This document shows, piece after piece, positions 27,147 to 33,266 of a stretch of DNA of 43,078 nucleotides (the stretch's first letter is position 1; every line of letters starts with the position of its first letter). The stretch is taken from positions 1 through 43,078 of IMG/VR virus record IMGVR_UViG_3300030061_000050. The stretch is one strand, 5' to 3'. The notes under the pieces were generated by a model. The model was not told the origin of the DNA. It ran no database searches and worked only from the letters and a program-made list of their open reading frames with translations. The position numbers and the translations under genes were made by a program. Source of the stretch: a virus.

Positions 27147-27815
27147 TTAGATTATTGTAAGATTACCATTAATAGTCAAAGTAGTTCCAGAGGCTATGGT
27201 TATAGGACCTGCTCCTGAAGCATTTTCTATAGTGGTAATAACTGTAGTTGTATTTAACTCTTGTTCGTTGATACGGAAAATATCTCCGGGTCCTGTGCTT
27301 GCGTCACCTGTGCTTCCGTTATCCCCTTTAAAGAAACCACCTCCCGGTGATGTATCCGCAAAACTTAATGTATCAGTTCCATTGGTTTGTAGAACTTGTC
27401 CATTATTACCAGCGGAAGTAGGATAAGTTAAGCCAGCAGCTGTTAAGTTAGTAGTTGTTAAATCTGTAAGACTAAGAGAAGGGTTGATCCTAGCTGTAAC
27501 ACTGGTGGTGGCAGTGCTAACAGAGGTACCCTCCTCTGTCAGGAGGATTGTACCGTCATTGGCAGTAAAAGCAGAAAAACCGCCAAGGGCTAAAGTATTA
27601 AGCTGATCTGCTGTGGCAGTGAGGACTGTACCCCGGAGAGCAAACTGGCCTGTGACATTTAACTGTGCCGTACTCATAGAGATAGGGCCAGCAGTTCCTC
27701 CACCGTCTTGAATAGTCCTGACTGTACCGTCTAGACCATCATTAGGATTAGCTGCGTTAACTTGTAGCAGATCCTTATAAGTGTTAGCTATCAGTTGATT
27801 TGTTAGATCAGACAT
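27147..27815 (-). CDS. Fibre-base or short fibre protein, 222 aa
   Basis: The N-terminus (MSDLTNQLIANTYKDLLQVNAANPNDGLDG) resembles virion-anchoring starts of phage fibres. The rest is Thr/Ser/Gly-rich beta (ARINPSLSLTDLTTTNLTAAG; GNNGQVLQTNGTDTLSF) with a C-terminal INGNLTII. There is no tip domain comparable to the two repeat fibres. It is the first gene of the fibre cluster, 12 bases before the repeat fibre. It could be the adaptor that joins fibres to the tail or a short fibre itself. Confidence 0.65.
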   Translation of the reverse strand: MSDLTNQLIANTYKDLLQVNAANPNDGLDGTVRTIQDGGGTAGPISMSTAQLNVTGQFALRGTVLTATADQLNTLALGGFSAFTANDGTILLTEEGTSVSTATTSVTARINPSLSLTDLTTTNLTAAGLTYPTSAGNNGQVLQTNGTDTLSFADTSPGGGFFKGDNGSTGDASTGPGDIFRINEQELNTTTVITTIENASGAGPITIASGTTLTINGNLTII

Positions 27816-27833
27816 AATAAGTTATTCCTTTAC

Positions 27834-28082
27834 TCAGGCAGAACGCTTTTTCCTTTTCAAACCAAAGACAGCACTTCTTCCTTCTTTCTTACTGCTCTTC
27901 TTTTTTCTGGCTCCTTGAGCTTCGTCACGCCTAGACTTCAAGCTTTGACTCTTCTTTCCTCTACGTGCTGAAAGGCTTTCATCTTCTCTGTCCTTGTAAC
28001 CTTGACGCTTGGCGGTCTTCTTCTTAGCTGTCTTCTTTGTCTTCTTCTCGTCTTTCTTTGCATTGAAATAAGCTCTGGCCAT
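27834..28082 (-). CDS. Small lysine/arginine-rich protein, 82 aa
   Basis: About 40 per cent of residues are Lys or Arg (DEKKTKKTAKKKTAKRQGYK; GARKKKSSKKEGR), with no hydrophobic core visible. It is likely disordered and nucleic-acid binding. AGGAG stands nine bases before the ATG. It is one of several tiny basic genes between the adaptors and the fibres. A role in binding packaged DNA or RNA is plausible but not shown. Confidence 0.65.
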   Translation of the reverse strand: MARAYFNAKKDEKKTKKTAKKKTAKRQGYKDREDESLSARRGKKSQSLKSRRDEAQGARKKKSSKKEGRSAVFGLKRKKRSA

Positions 28083-28094
28083 TGTTCTTAACTC

Positions 28095-28367
28095 CTATGT
28101 AAAGTTCCATTTCGTGGTGGTATCTTCCCATTTAGTTGTAATACCATTCCAAGATTTATTTAGATCAGCATTACTAGGCGGTCTTGCGTCTTTAATAATC
28201 TGTTTGTCTCTGTAGAATTTTACCTTATTAAGTGGGTCAGTTACAAGGTTATAAATACCATCGCTCTCACTCTTAGCAACGATAAACCCTGTTCCCGGTT
28301 CTTTGGTTCTTTGATCAAGCCTGTATCTAAATCCAGACCTGTCACTTATAAAAAATCCTTTTTGCAT
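28095..28367 (-). CDS. Hypothetical small protein, 90 aa
   Basis: The protein opens MQKGFFISDRSGFRYRLDQRTKEPGTGFIVAK, a beta-rich segment. A second half follows with DPLNKVKFYRDKQIIKDARPP and a Trp-rich end (WNGITTKWEDTTTKWNFT). It has mixed charge, no signal peptide and no membrane segment. It directly follows the 98-residue basic protein, whose stop abuts its ATG. The family is not recognised; position suggests a minor virion component. Confidence 0.6.
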   Translation of the reverse strand: MQKGFFISDRSGFRYRLDQRTKEPGTGFIVAKSESDGIYNLVTDPLNKVKFYRDKQIIKDARPPSNADLNKSWNGITTKWEDTTTKWNFT

Positions 28368-28664
28368 TTAGCACTTCCACCTTTTTCTAGCTTGTCTTAG
28401 TCTTGAGTTAGGATTCTTTGCGGCTTTAGGAAACTTCTTCATTTGACCTGCTGATCTGGCGCAGTAGCTCTTACGCCTGTTTGCATCCTTGCTACCCTTC
28501 TTAACAGATCCTGTAACAGCTGTCTTGAGCTTACTACCGGGGTTGTCCCTCCGGTATTTTGCTACACCTTTCTTGGTCATCCCTGCACCAGATTTGGTAG
28601 GTCTCTTCTGCCCACCGCTGATGCTGTGACCTTTCATAGTACCTTTTCTTTTCTTAGCTGCCAT
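28368..28664 (-). CDS. Small basic phage protein of the GaGMTkkGvakYRrdNPGSKL family (DUF6321-like), 98 aa
   Basis: The core GAGMTKKGVAKYRRDNPGSKL, then TAVTG, KKGSKDANRRKSYCARSAGQ and RLRQARKRWKC, is a pattern I know as recurring in marine phages (recalled as DUF6321). It has two cysteines, one in SYCARS and one at the very C-terminus, and a strong positive charge. Its ATG shares one base with the stop of the 55-residue gene (TAATG). The function is not known; DNA binding or virion packing is a reasonable inference from charge and from its place among structural genes. Confidence 0.7.
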   Translation of the reverse strand: MAAKKRKGTMKGHSISGGQKRPTKSGAGMTKKGVAKYRRDNPGSKLKTAVTGSVKKGSKDANRRKSYCARSAGQMKKFPKAAKNPNSRLRQARKRWKC

Positions 28665-28831
28665 TACTTTCCAACTTTTTTCATAGCATCTTTATGTGCT
28701 TGAGTAAATGTTTTACCCTCTTTCATGTCCTTAACCATTACTTTCATATGTTTAGCAGTGTGATGCTTACTATGTTTTTTTAGTGTAGCTAGTTGTCTAG
28801 GAGTTAATTTTTTATTTTTCTTAGCTGCCAT
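28664..28831 (-). CDS. Small basic phage protein, 55 aa
   Basis: The translation begins MAAKKNKKLTPRQLATLKKH and ends DAMKKVGK. The middle SKHHTAKHMKVMVKDM and GKTFTQAHKDAM give it a helical, His/Lys-rich character. The LTPRQLATLKKHSKHHT..HM pattern is one I recall from many short marine phage proteins. Start and stop are both shared with neighbours by TAATG overlaps, so it is embedded in a chain of coupled mini-genes. The function is unknown. Confidence 0.7.
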   Translation of the reverse strand: MAAKKNKKLTPRQLATLKKHSKHHTAKHMKVMVKDMKEGKTFTQAHKDAMKKVGK

Positions 28832-28977
28832 TACTTTTTTTTCTTCTTCTTCTTAGGGAAGCCAGCCTTCATGTTAGCATAAGCTTTATCTGTTATTGTG
28901 CTTTTCTTTTTAGATCTGCTAATTCTTTTTTTCTTTCTTGCGTTTATATTTGCATACAATCCTTTTGGTTTAGCCAT
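28831..28977 (-). CDS. Small basic phage protein of the MAKPKGLYANINARKKR type, 48 aa
   Basis: The protein starts MAKPKGLYANINARKKKRIS and ends with a run of Lys (GFPKKKKKKK). The MAKPKGLYANI opening recurs in small phage proteins near adaptor genes, from memory. The ATG begins one base after the stop of the 229-residue adaptor, and its own stop overlaps the next ATG. Very high charge suggests nucleic-acid contact. The function is unknown. Confidence 0.7.
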   Translation of the reverse strand: MAKPKGLYANINARKKKRISRSKKKSTITDKAYANMKAGFPKKKKKKK

Positions 28978-28978
28978 G

Positions 28979-29668
28979 TTAAACTACCTGTAGTTGTGGG
29001 GTTATGAAGAGGTTCACTCTTTCTTTATCTGACTCTAGTGCAGTTCTGAGCAAAGCTTCGTATTTATCTTTAAGCATTGTTATTCGTTCTGTAGGAACTG
29101 CAGGTCTTTTATAACTGAGATAATAGGCCAGCCCACAGGTAAGTGCAGGTAGAAACCGGAAAGGAACATCTGCATTCTGAAGTGCACTCTTGGTAACATC
29201 CTTCAGACGTTTCATTCTGTAGTTTCTAAAGGTGTAAGTGTTTGCTGTATCTGGTGTGGGAAAGAAGTGCACTGTGACAAGATCTCTTCCTTTCAGAGTT
29301 GCAAACTGTGTAGGTCTACCGCTGGTGGCTTTGTTTGTGATACCCTCGTATTCTTCGTAACCTATACGGGTCATCTGAAAATCAGTCGAGTTAGATCCTA
29401 ATCTTATATAACCAGAGAGAACATCTATGGTATCTGCGTCTAGTTCATAAGCGGCAGTCCCGGCAACAAGAGTAGTGGTTGCAAGATCTGTTCCCCAGAG
29501 AAGAACGCCCCTGTTCTGCCAGTCAGTGAGTAGAAGATTAAGAGATCTCCTTGCAGTGATACCATCATTACCTAGTTCAGCTTGTCCACCTATCATAGCA
29601 TAGGCTTCTTCTATTACCTCGTCTATAAAGAAGGTAGTGTTGAAGTCTGATGTTGTTGCAACTGCCAT
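28979..29668 (-). CDS. Head-tail adaptor / tail accessory factor-like protein (P22 gp4 or T7 gp11 class), 229 aa
   Basis: The protein is helical at the start (FFIDEVIEEAYAMIGGQ; RRSLNLLLTDWQNRGVLLW) and has a beta middle (TATLV, AAYELDADTIDVLSGYIRL). The end (TFRNYRMKRLKDVTKSALQNADVPFRFLPALTCGLAYYLS, then RITMLKDKYEALLRTA and DKERVNLFITPQ) matches the style of portal-adaptor proteins of podoviruses that I recall as GP4-like tail accessory factors. It probably forms a ring under the portal. A second, more distant adaptor-like gene lies at 30468-31121. Confidence 0.65.
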   Translation of the reverse strand: MAVATTSDFNTTFFIDEVIEEAYAMIGGQAELGNDGITARRSLNLLLTDWQNRGVLLWGTDLATTTLVAGTAAYELDADTIDVLSGYIRLGSNSTDFQMTRIGYEEYEGITNKATSGRPTQFATLKGRDLVTVHFFPTPDTANTYTFRNYRMKRLKDVTKSALQNADVPFRFLPALTCGLAYYLSYKRPAVPTERITMLKDKYEALLRTALESDKERVNLFITPQLQVV

Positions 29669-29677
29669 ATCAGTTCC

Positions 29678-29914
29678 TTATCTATTTCTCATCCACGCTG
29701 GTTTAGTAGGACCACCTACAGCGTACTTGATAGGACCACCCTTCTTCATTCCTTTTTCAGCTTTGTTTAAAAAGTTTTCAGCTTTGTCAATCTGTACAGA
29801 AGAAGCATTTTTAAGAATTTTATTCATTGCTTTTTTTTCTTTAGGATTAGTAGTTTTATCCCGATAAACAGCTATTGCATCATTAACATCAGCTTGAGAA
29901 GGTTTATTAGTCAT
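29678..29914 (-). CDS. Hypothetical small protein with GGPIKYAVGG motif, 78 aa
   Basis: The first 55 residues are helical and Lys/Asn/Ala-rich. The C-terminus reads KKGGPIKYAVGGPTKPAWMRN. The GG-P-I-K...GG element resembles the GGLIKMQEGG and GGYVKLAGGG elements in the large internal proteins. The start ATG overlaps the stop of the upstream membrane protein by one base. There is no signal peptide or catalytic motif. A virion or assembly role is a guess from this shared element and from location. Confidence 0.6.
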   Translation of the reverse strand: MTNKPSQADVNDAIAVYRDKTTNPKEKKAMNKILKNASSVQIDKAENFLNKAEKGMKKGGPIKYAVGGPTKPAWMRNR

Positions 29915-30207
29915 TAGTAAGTATCCTCTGATTTGTCTCTGTCTCCTTTAAGCAAAGGACTAGAGCGTTTCTGTAACAGGGTATCTAACTTTGAATCCAT
30001 TCTTTGAATTATAATCTCTAGCCTAGCAGTCTTATCAATTAAATCTATGATAATTGAATCTTGTTTCTTTAGGCTAATGATAACATCTTTTAGTAAAAAG
30101 TGTAAGAGTTTCCACGCAGCAACGCCAGCCCCAACGCAACCAACAATTGCTAGACCATAATCTGAAATCGCTTGCATAAAATTCATGTCCATGGGGGGAG
30201 TACTCAC
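29914..30207 (-). CDS. Membrane protein with coiled coil, possible holin or virion membrane protein, 97 aa
   Basis: The start is GTG at 30207, which overlaps the TGA of the cysteine-rich gene (GTGA). Residues about 17-36 form one membrane segment (LAIVGCVGAGVAAWKLLHFL). An amphipathic and coiled-coil region follows at 40-75 (LKKQDSIIIDLIDKTARLEIIIQRMDSKL), with a charged tail. The order is the reverse of the 68-residue protein at 18442-18648. Small proteins of this plan can be holins or holin partners, and a membrane-anchored virion factor is equally possible. Confidence 0.55.
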   Translation of the reverse strand: MSTPPMDMNFMQAISDYGLAIVGCVGAGVAAWKLLHFLLKDVIISLKKQDSIIIDLIDKTARLEIIIQRMDSKLDTLLQKRSSPLLKGDRDKSEDTY

Positions 30208-30320
30208 TCTTCTGTAACATTTCTACAATCACAAGTCTCCGTATTACAAGGTTCAGAACAAGAACAATCCTCGCAACCAGTACAGCTGCACTGAGGATTT
30301 TGACAATTTTTATCCGACAA
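30204..30320 (-). CDS. Cysteine-rich mini-protein, metallothionein-like, 38 aa
   Basis: The frame starts at TTG 30320 with an AAGGGA site about eight bases upstream and ends in TGA. It encodes 38 residues with nine cysteines, at 6, 11, 13, 16, 19, 21, 25, 30 and 32, spaced as CxC and CxxC pairs, with many Asp, Glu and Ser and almost no hydrophobic residues. This is the composition of a metal-binding peptide. The frame overlaps its upstream neighbour by 11 bases and the next gene by GTGA. It fits the dense coupling seen all along the operon, which argues that it is translated. Zinc or copper binding is inferred only. Confidence 0.6.
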   Translation of the reverse strand: MSDKNCQNPQCSCTGCEDCSCSEPCNTETCDCRNVTEE

Positions 30321-30465
30321 CGCTAGGTCCCTTTCTTGCTGCGCCAAAACCTTGGCCTGTTGGTTTACCGTTGATCTCTGCTAATCTTTTTGTAGCAGTG
30401 GGTGGGTTCTTATCAGGAATAGGATAGAACTGCTCGGATGTTTTCTTCTTTGCTTTCTTTGCCAT
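30310..30465 (-). CDS. Small basic phage protein, 51 aa
   Basis: The translation starts MAKKAKKKTSEQFYPIPDKN and ends AARKGPSVVG. The middle has KRLAEINGKPTGQGFGAARKGP, a Gly/Lys-rich pattern. The ATG lies two bases after the stop of the 217-residue adaptor-like gene, whose own stop TAA is next to it. It is likely co-translated with its neighbours. It belongs with the other tiny basic proteins of this region; the function is unknown. Confidence 0.65.
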   Translation of the reverse strand: MAKKAKKKTSEQFYPIPDKNPPTATKRLAEINGKPTGQGFGAARKGPSVVG

Positions 30466-30467
30466 AA

Positions 30468-31121
30468 TTAATCGCTCCCTTTAACCAGTGTATTAGGTCC
30501 TCCAGCAGGACTAAAGTTTGTCTGCATATCGTCTTGTCTGCTTCTTCTGGCTCTGTTTCTTAACCGTTCTATCTCACCTGCGTATTCCTGTTGCCATGCC
30601 TGAGTCGTGTTAAAGCTTTTCATAAAGAGAGAAGCCTCTATCATGGTGGCAAAGAACAGGGCGTTTTCGCAGTGAGTGGTAAAGTAATTAGTAGGACTTG
30701 CAGAGGTAATTGTTGTTATCTGTGCAATGAACCCTATCTGAGAATCTATTGTACCAGAAGGTGTAGGGGCTACCCGAATCTCTGTGTTTGTTTTAAATCC
30801 ATAGTATCTGGGTGTAGCTGTCGAAGCCGAAACTGGCCAATAATCTAAAAGATACTCATAAGGTCTGTGTTTCAATTGAGTTCTGGCACCACTAACTTCT
30901 ATGGTAAAAGTTTTAATAATCTCTCCACCAGTAGGTACAGATACTTCTGCAGTACCGGAAGACACGGCGACACTGGCATAAGCGACAAGACCTTGATCAT
31001 CAAGATCATTCATCATCTTATCCTGTGCTCTCTGTATCATATTAGGAAGAGCACCTAGAAACTCTGAGCCATCATTCTCAGTGGTCTCTACAATTGCGCT
31101 GACAAGAGAGTTAAAGTCCAT
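30468..31121 (-). CDS. Second head-tail adaptor-like protein, 217 aa
   Basis: The protein opens MDFNSLVSAIVETTENDGSEFLGALPNMIQRAQDKMMNDL, the helical start common to tail-tube A or gp4-type adaptors. Beta strands follow, with PRYYGFKTNTEIRVAPTPSG. A helical C-terminal part (NYFTTHCENALFFATMIEASLFM; WQQEYAGEIERLRNRARRSR) comes next, ending in a polar tail. The design parallels the 229-residue protein at 28979-29668. Having two such genes is consistent with stacked rings below the portal (for example adaptor and gatekeeper). Assignment is by pattern recall, not by alignment. Confidence 0.6.
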   Translation of the reverse strand: MDFNSLVSAIVETTENDGSEFLGALPNMIQRAQDKMMNDLDDQGLVAYASVAVSSGTAEVSVPTGGEIIKTFTIEVSGARTQLKHRPYEYLLDYWPVSASTATPRYYGFKTNTEIRVAPTPSGTIDSQIGFIAQITTITSASPTNYFTTHCENALFFATMIEASLFMKSFNTTQAWQQEYAGEIERLRNRARRSRQDDMQTNFSPAGGPNTLVKGSD

Positions 31122-31126
31122 CTGGG

Positions 31127-31426
31127 TTAGCCATAGTAAACAAAGAAACGGCCAGCATCACTTAACCCAGTAACAGAGACTGTTCCTTCACACCGTATAC
31201 CCAAGTCTTGCATATAAACACTATCTGAGTCATTGGCAGTAATTGCAAAGTGTCTAATTTTAATACCTTTTGAATCACTCATGGTAATGGAAGCAACAGT
31301 AGATACAGCATAGAAGTACTGTCTAATACGAGTATCAGCAACAGTTACACTACTAATCACGTCTACTAGAACCCCGTTACCTTCACCGCCTCCAGCTACT
31401 TGAGCCAGTCTAATATTGGTTGTCAT
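31127..31426 (-). CDS. Small beta-rich virion-type protein, 99 aa
   Basis: This 99-residue protein alternates short strands (VLVDVISSVTVADTRIRQYFYAV; KGIKIRHFAIT; CEGTVSVTG) and ends GRFFVYYG. A Gly-rich loop GGGEGNG lies near the start. It has no enzyme motif. Its ribosome site (AGGAG) sits in the U-rich tail of the terminator just upstream. A minor head, decoration or fibre component is likely from composition and position, but I do not recognise the family. Confidence 0.55.
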   Translation of the reverse strand: MTTNIRLAQVAGGGEGNGVLVDVISSVTVADTRIRQYFYAVSTVASITMSDSKGIKIRHFAITANDSDSVYMQDLGIRCEGTVSVTGLSDAGRFFVYYG

Positions 31427-31436
31427 TTATTCTTCT

Positions 31437-31475
31437 CCTAAAAGAAAGGGGAGAACCTTCTCCTGATCCTCCCCT
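31437..31475 (-). terminator. Intrinsic terminator-like hairpin between head genes
   Basis: On the minus strand, AGGGGAG pairs with CTCCCCT across a 15-base loop and is followed at once by TTCTTTT. It lies 39 bases after the 237-residue gene and overlaps the ribosome site of the next gene, so it probably attenuates rather than stops transcription. Confidence 0.65.
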
Positions 31476-31513
31476 ATTATAAATCAAAGCTGTTATCTTT
31501 CCAAGGTGGCGGC

Positions 31514-32227
31514 TTATCTTTCCACCGCTGCAAGAATAAAGTCAATGGTTAAGGTTTTAGCCACTGCTTCACCATTTTGAATACCGAAGGAGAGCGTGAG
31601 TTCCTGATCATCAGGTGCATTTGTGGTGCTGGTAACTTCACCAACTTGTACATCATCCTGATAAACTCTAAAGACAGAACCACCTGTGGCAACGTCCAAA
31701 GGATCATACTCAAAGGAGAGGGTGACAAACGTATCATCTACCATTGCATCCATCTGAACTACACTCAGTGAAGAATCGTTATCTTTCTCCACAATAAAAT
31801 CAGGTGTGTTATCACCGTCAAGTTTGAGGAAGTAGATACCGTCATCAACATCAAGTGGGGATGCGTCTGTGACTTGAAGACCCATTACAATGTCAGTTTG
31901 AGTAACATCATTGGTCTTAAATTTAGCCGTAAAGAACATCCTCTTAGAAGCGTTCCATTTAAAAGACTCACCTTTTAGCTGAAGGAAATCTAGATCATTA
32001 TCTCCGGCAGCATTGGTGATTAGGAGTTGACCGCCTTCACCATCTGTGATCGCCTCTGTGGCACTTCCTGTGCCAAGTTCAACAGTGGTGATTGTGTAGA
32101 TACCAGCATGAAACTCAAAGCAGTCATCAAAGTAGGTGTAAAATTTCGTAGGGTCCATATAAGGATAATTAAAAAGAGGATGACCCTTTGTCCTGTTAGA
32201 AATACCGTGGGGGAAATGTGTAGCCAT
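31514..32227 (-). CDS. Lectin-fold head or decoration protein, 237 aa
   Basis: The protein begins MATHFPHGISNRTKGHPLFNYPYMDPTKFYTYFDDCFEF. It continues as a nearly all-beta chain with concanavalin/LamG-like alternation (KWNASKRMFFTAKFKTND; GIYFLKLDGDNTPDFIVEK; DTFVTLSFEYDP; GSVFRVYQDDVQVGEV). The jelly-roll order and the position just after the major capsid gene suggest a capsid decoration or head fibre protein. It is flanked by terminator-like hairpins on both sides, so its level may be set separately from the capsid protein. No signal peptide is present. Confidence 0.6.
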   Translation of the reverse strand: MATHFPHGISNRTKGHPLFNYPYMDPTKFYTYFDDCFEFHAGIYTITTVELGTGSATEAITDGEGGQLLITNAAGDNDLDFLQLKGESFKWNASKRMFFTAKFKTNDVTQTDIVMGLQVTDASPLDVDDGIYFLKLDGDNTPDFIVEKDNDSSLSVVQMDAMVDDTFVTLSFEYDPLDVATGGSVFRVYQDDVQVGEVTSTTNAPDDQELTLSFGIQNGEAVAKTLTIDFILAAVER

Positions 32228-32281
32228 AATGAACAGTCCTTTCCTAGACCAGCACCCGAAGTGCCATTCAAGTATGTTAAA

Positions 32282-32320
32282 GAAAAAAGAAGTGGAGAGG
32301 CGTATTTCAGCCCCTCCACT
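32282..32320 (-). terminator. Intrinsic terminator after the major capsid gene
   Basis: On the minus strand, AGTGGAGGGG and CCTCTCCACT form a roughly 10-bp stem with one wobble or mismatch around a 10-base loop. TCTTTTTTCTTT follows. It begins nine bases after the capsid stop codon. This is the strongest terminator in the late operon and should make the capsid mRNA end here for much of the transcript. Confidence 0.8.
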
Positions 32321-32329
32321 ATAAAATAC

Positions 32330-33247
32330 TTAGGCTCCTTGAGAACCGAAGTAACCTCTCCAGTCAGACCAACCGAAGCTGTAGCGTTCTCTGGCTTTGA
32401 AACGGAGGTTACCCGTGTCGAAGTCAGGCTCCATCTTCGTGGCAAGAGGCGCTCTTACAAACATCTTTGCTCCGTTAGGAACATCGGTTTTGATAAAGAA
32501 CGCATCCGGGTCACTGAAACGCTTATTCACCGAATAACCTTGCGGGATCATACCCTGGTGGTTAATGGCGTTGATGTTGTTATCAGCCGTGTTAGGTTGA
32601 TAAGGGCTATTCAGCACACGGTCTGCCGTGAACTGGTTGCTCGGTGCAACGTGCAGGGATACCGCACCACCACCGACCAGAATGCCTCTATCGTCTTTCA
32701 ACGTCTGAATACTGATCAAAGCAGTTTCCAAAGCAGCTTCTGAAAGATCAACCGTTCCAGCTGATCCAATCAAGTTGCTCTGGTTCCCATCGCCAACCGT
32801 TGGATGACTGGCACTGAACATTGGTTGTCCGTCGCCACCAGTGATCGCAACATTAAAGCCTTGGTTGAACGTCTGAGCAGCTTTAGTCTGCTTTGTACTT
32901 GCCATGGAACGAGCAAGCCCTCTGGCACGCAGCTTGGCAAACGTGTCATAGAGATTGTCTTCCATTGCCTCTTCCGTAACTGAGAAGGCAAGTGCTATGG
33001 TTTCAGCCGTATATCTGGCTGTGAAGCTTTCTTGTGCATCGTCATACTGAACAGCAGCGCCCTCACCCTTGACAGGTGCCTCGCCAAATCCAGTGAAGAG
33101 AACCTCTTCTTCAAATGCACGGTCAGAGTTCTCTACTTCATAAAGAACACTGTATTCATCAGCAACTTCTCCATACTCAATGCCAAAGACAGCATTAAGT
33201 CCCGGTAGAAGCTGCTTGGCAATACTAGCTCTGTTTATAGCAGCCAT
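32330..33247 (-). CDS. Major capsid protein, HK97 fold (Mu gpT-like), 305 aa
   Basis: The 305 residues read as an HK97-fold shell protein. An N-terminal arm is followed by YGEVADEYSVLYEVENSDRAFEEEVLF and the long helix ARGLARSMASTKQTKAAQTFNQGFN. Then come the conserved GGDGQPMFSASHPTVG loop, LSEAALETAL, and strands with LHVAPSNQFTADRVLN. The FxxAF..GGDGxxlFsxxHP landmark is the one I associate with Mu gpT-type capsid proteins in marine phages. There is no N-terminal delta domain, and a separate scaffold gene lies upstream. A strong AAAGGAG ribosome site and a terminator immediately downstream point to high expression. Confidence 0.85.
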   Translation of the reverse strand: MAAINRASIAKQLLPGLNAVFGIEYGEVADEYSVLYEVENSDRAFEEEVLFTGFGEAPVKGEGAAVQYDDAQESFTARYTAETIALAFSVTEEAMEDNLYDTFAKLRARGLARSMASTKQTKAAQTFNQGFNVAITGGDGQPMFSASHPTVGDGNQSNLIGSAGTVDLSEAALETALISIQTLKDDRGILVGGGAVSLHVAPSNQFTADRVLNSPYQPNTADNNINAINHQGMIPQGYSVNKRFSDPDAFFIKTDVPNGAKMFVRAPLATKMEPDFDTGNLRFKARERYSFGWSDWRGYFGSQGA

Positions 33248-33266
33248 TGTCTAAGCTCCTTTCGGG

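Noticed and set aside
32027-32743. 238-residue open frame on the plus strand, antisense to the capsid and lectin-fold genes
   Set aside because: It runs against two well-supported genes, has no ribosome site, and its composition is what reverse-strand reading of those codons gives.
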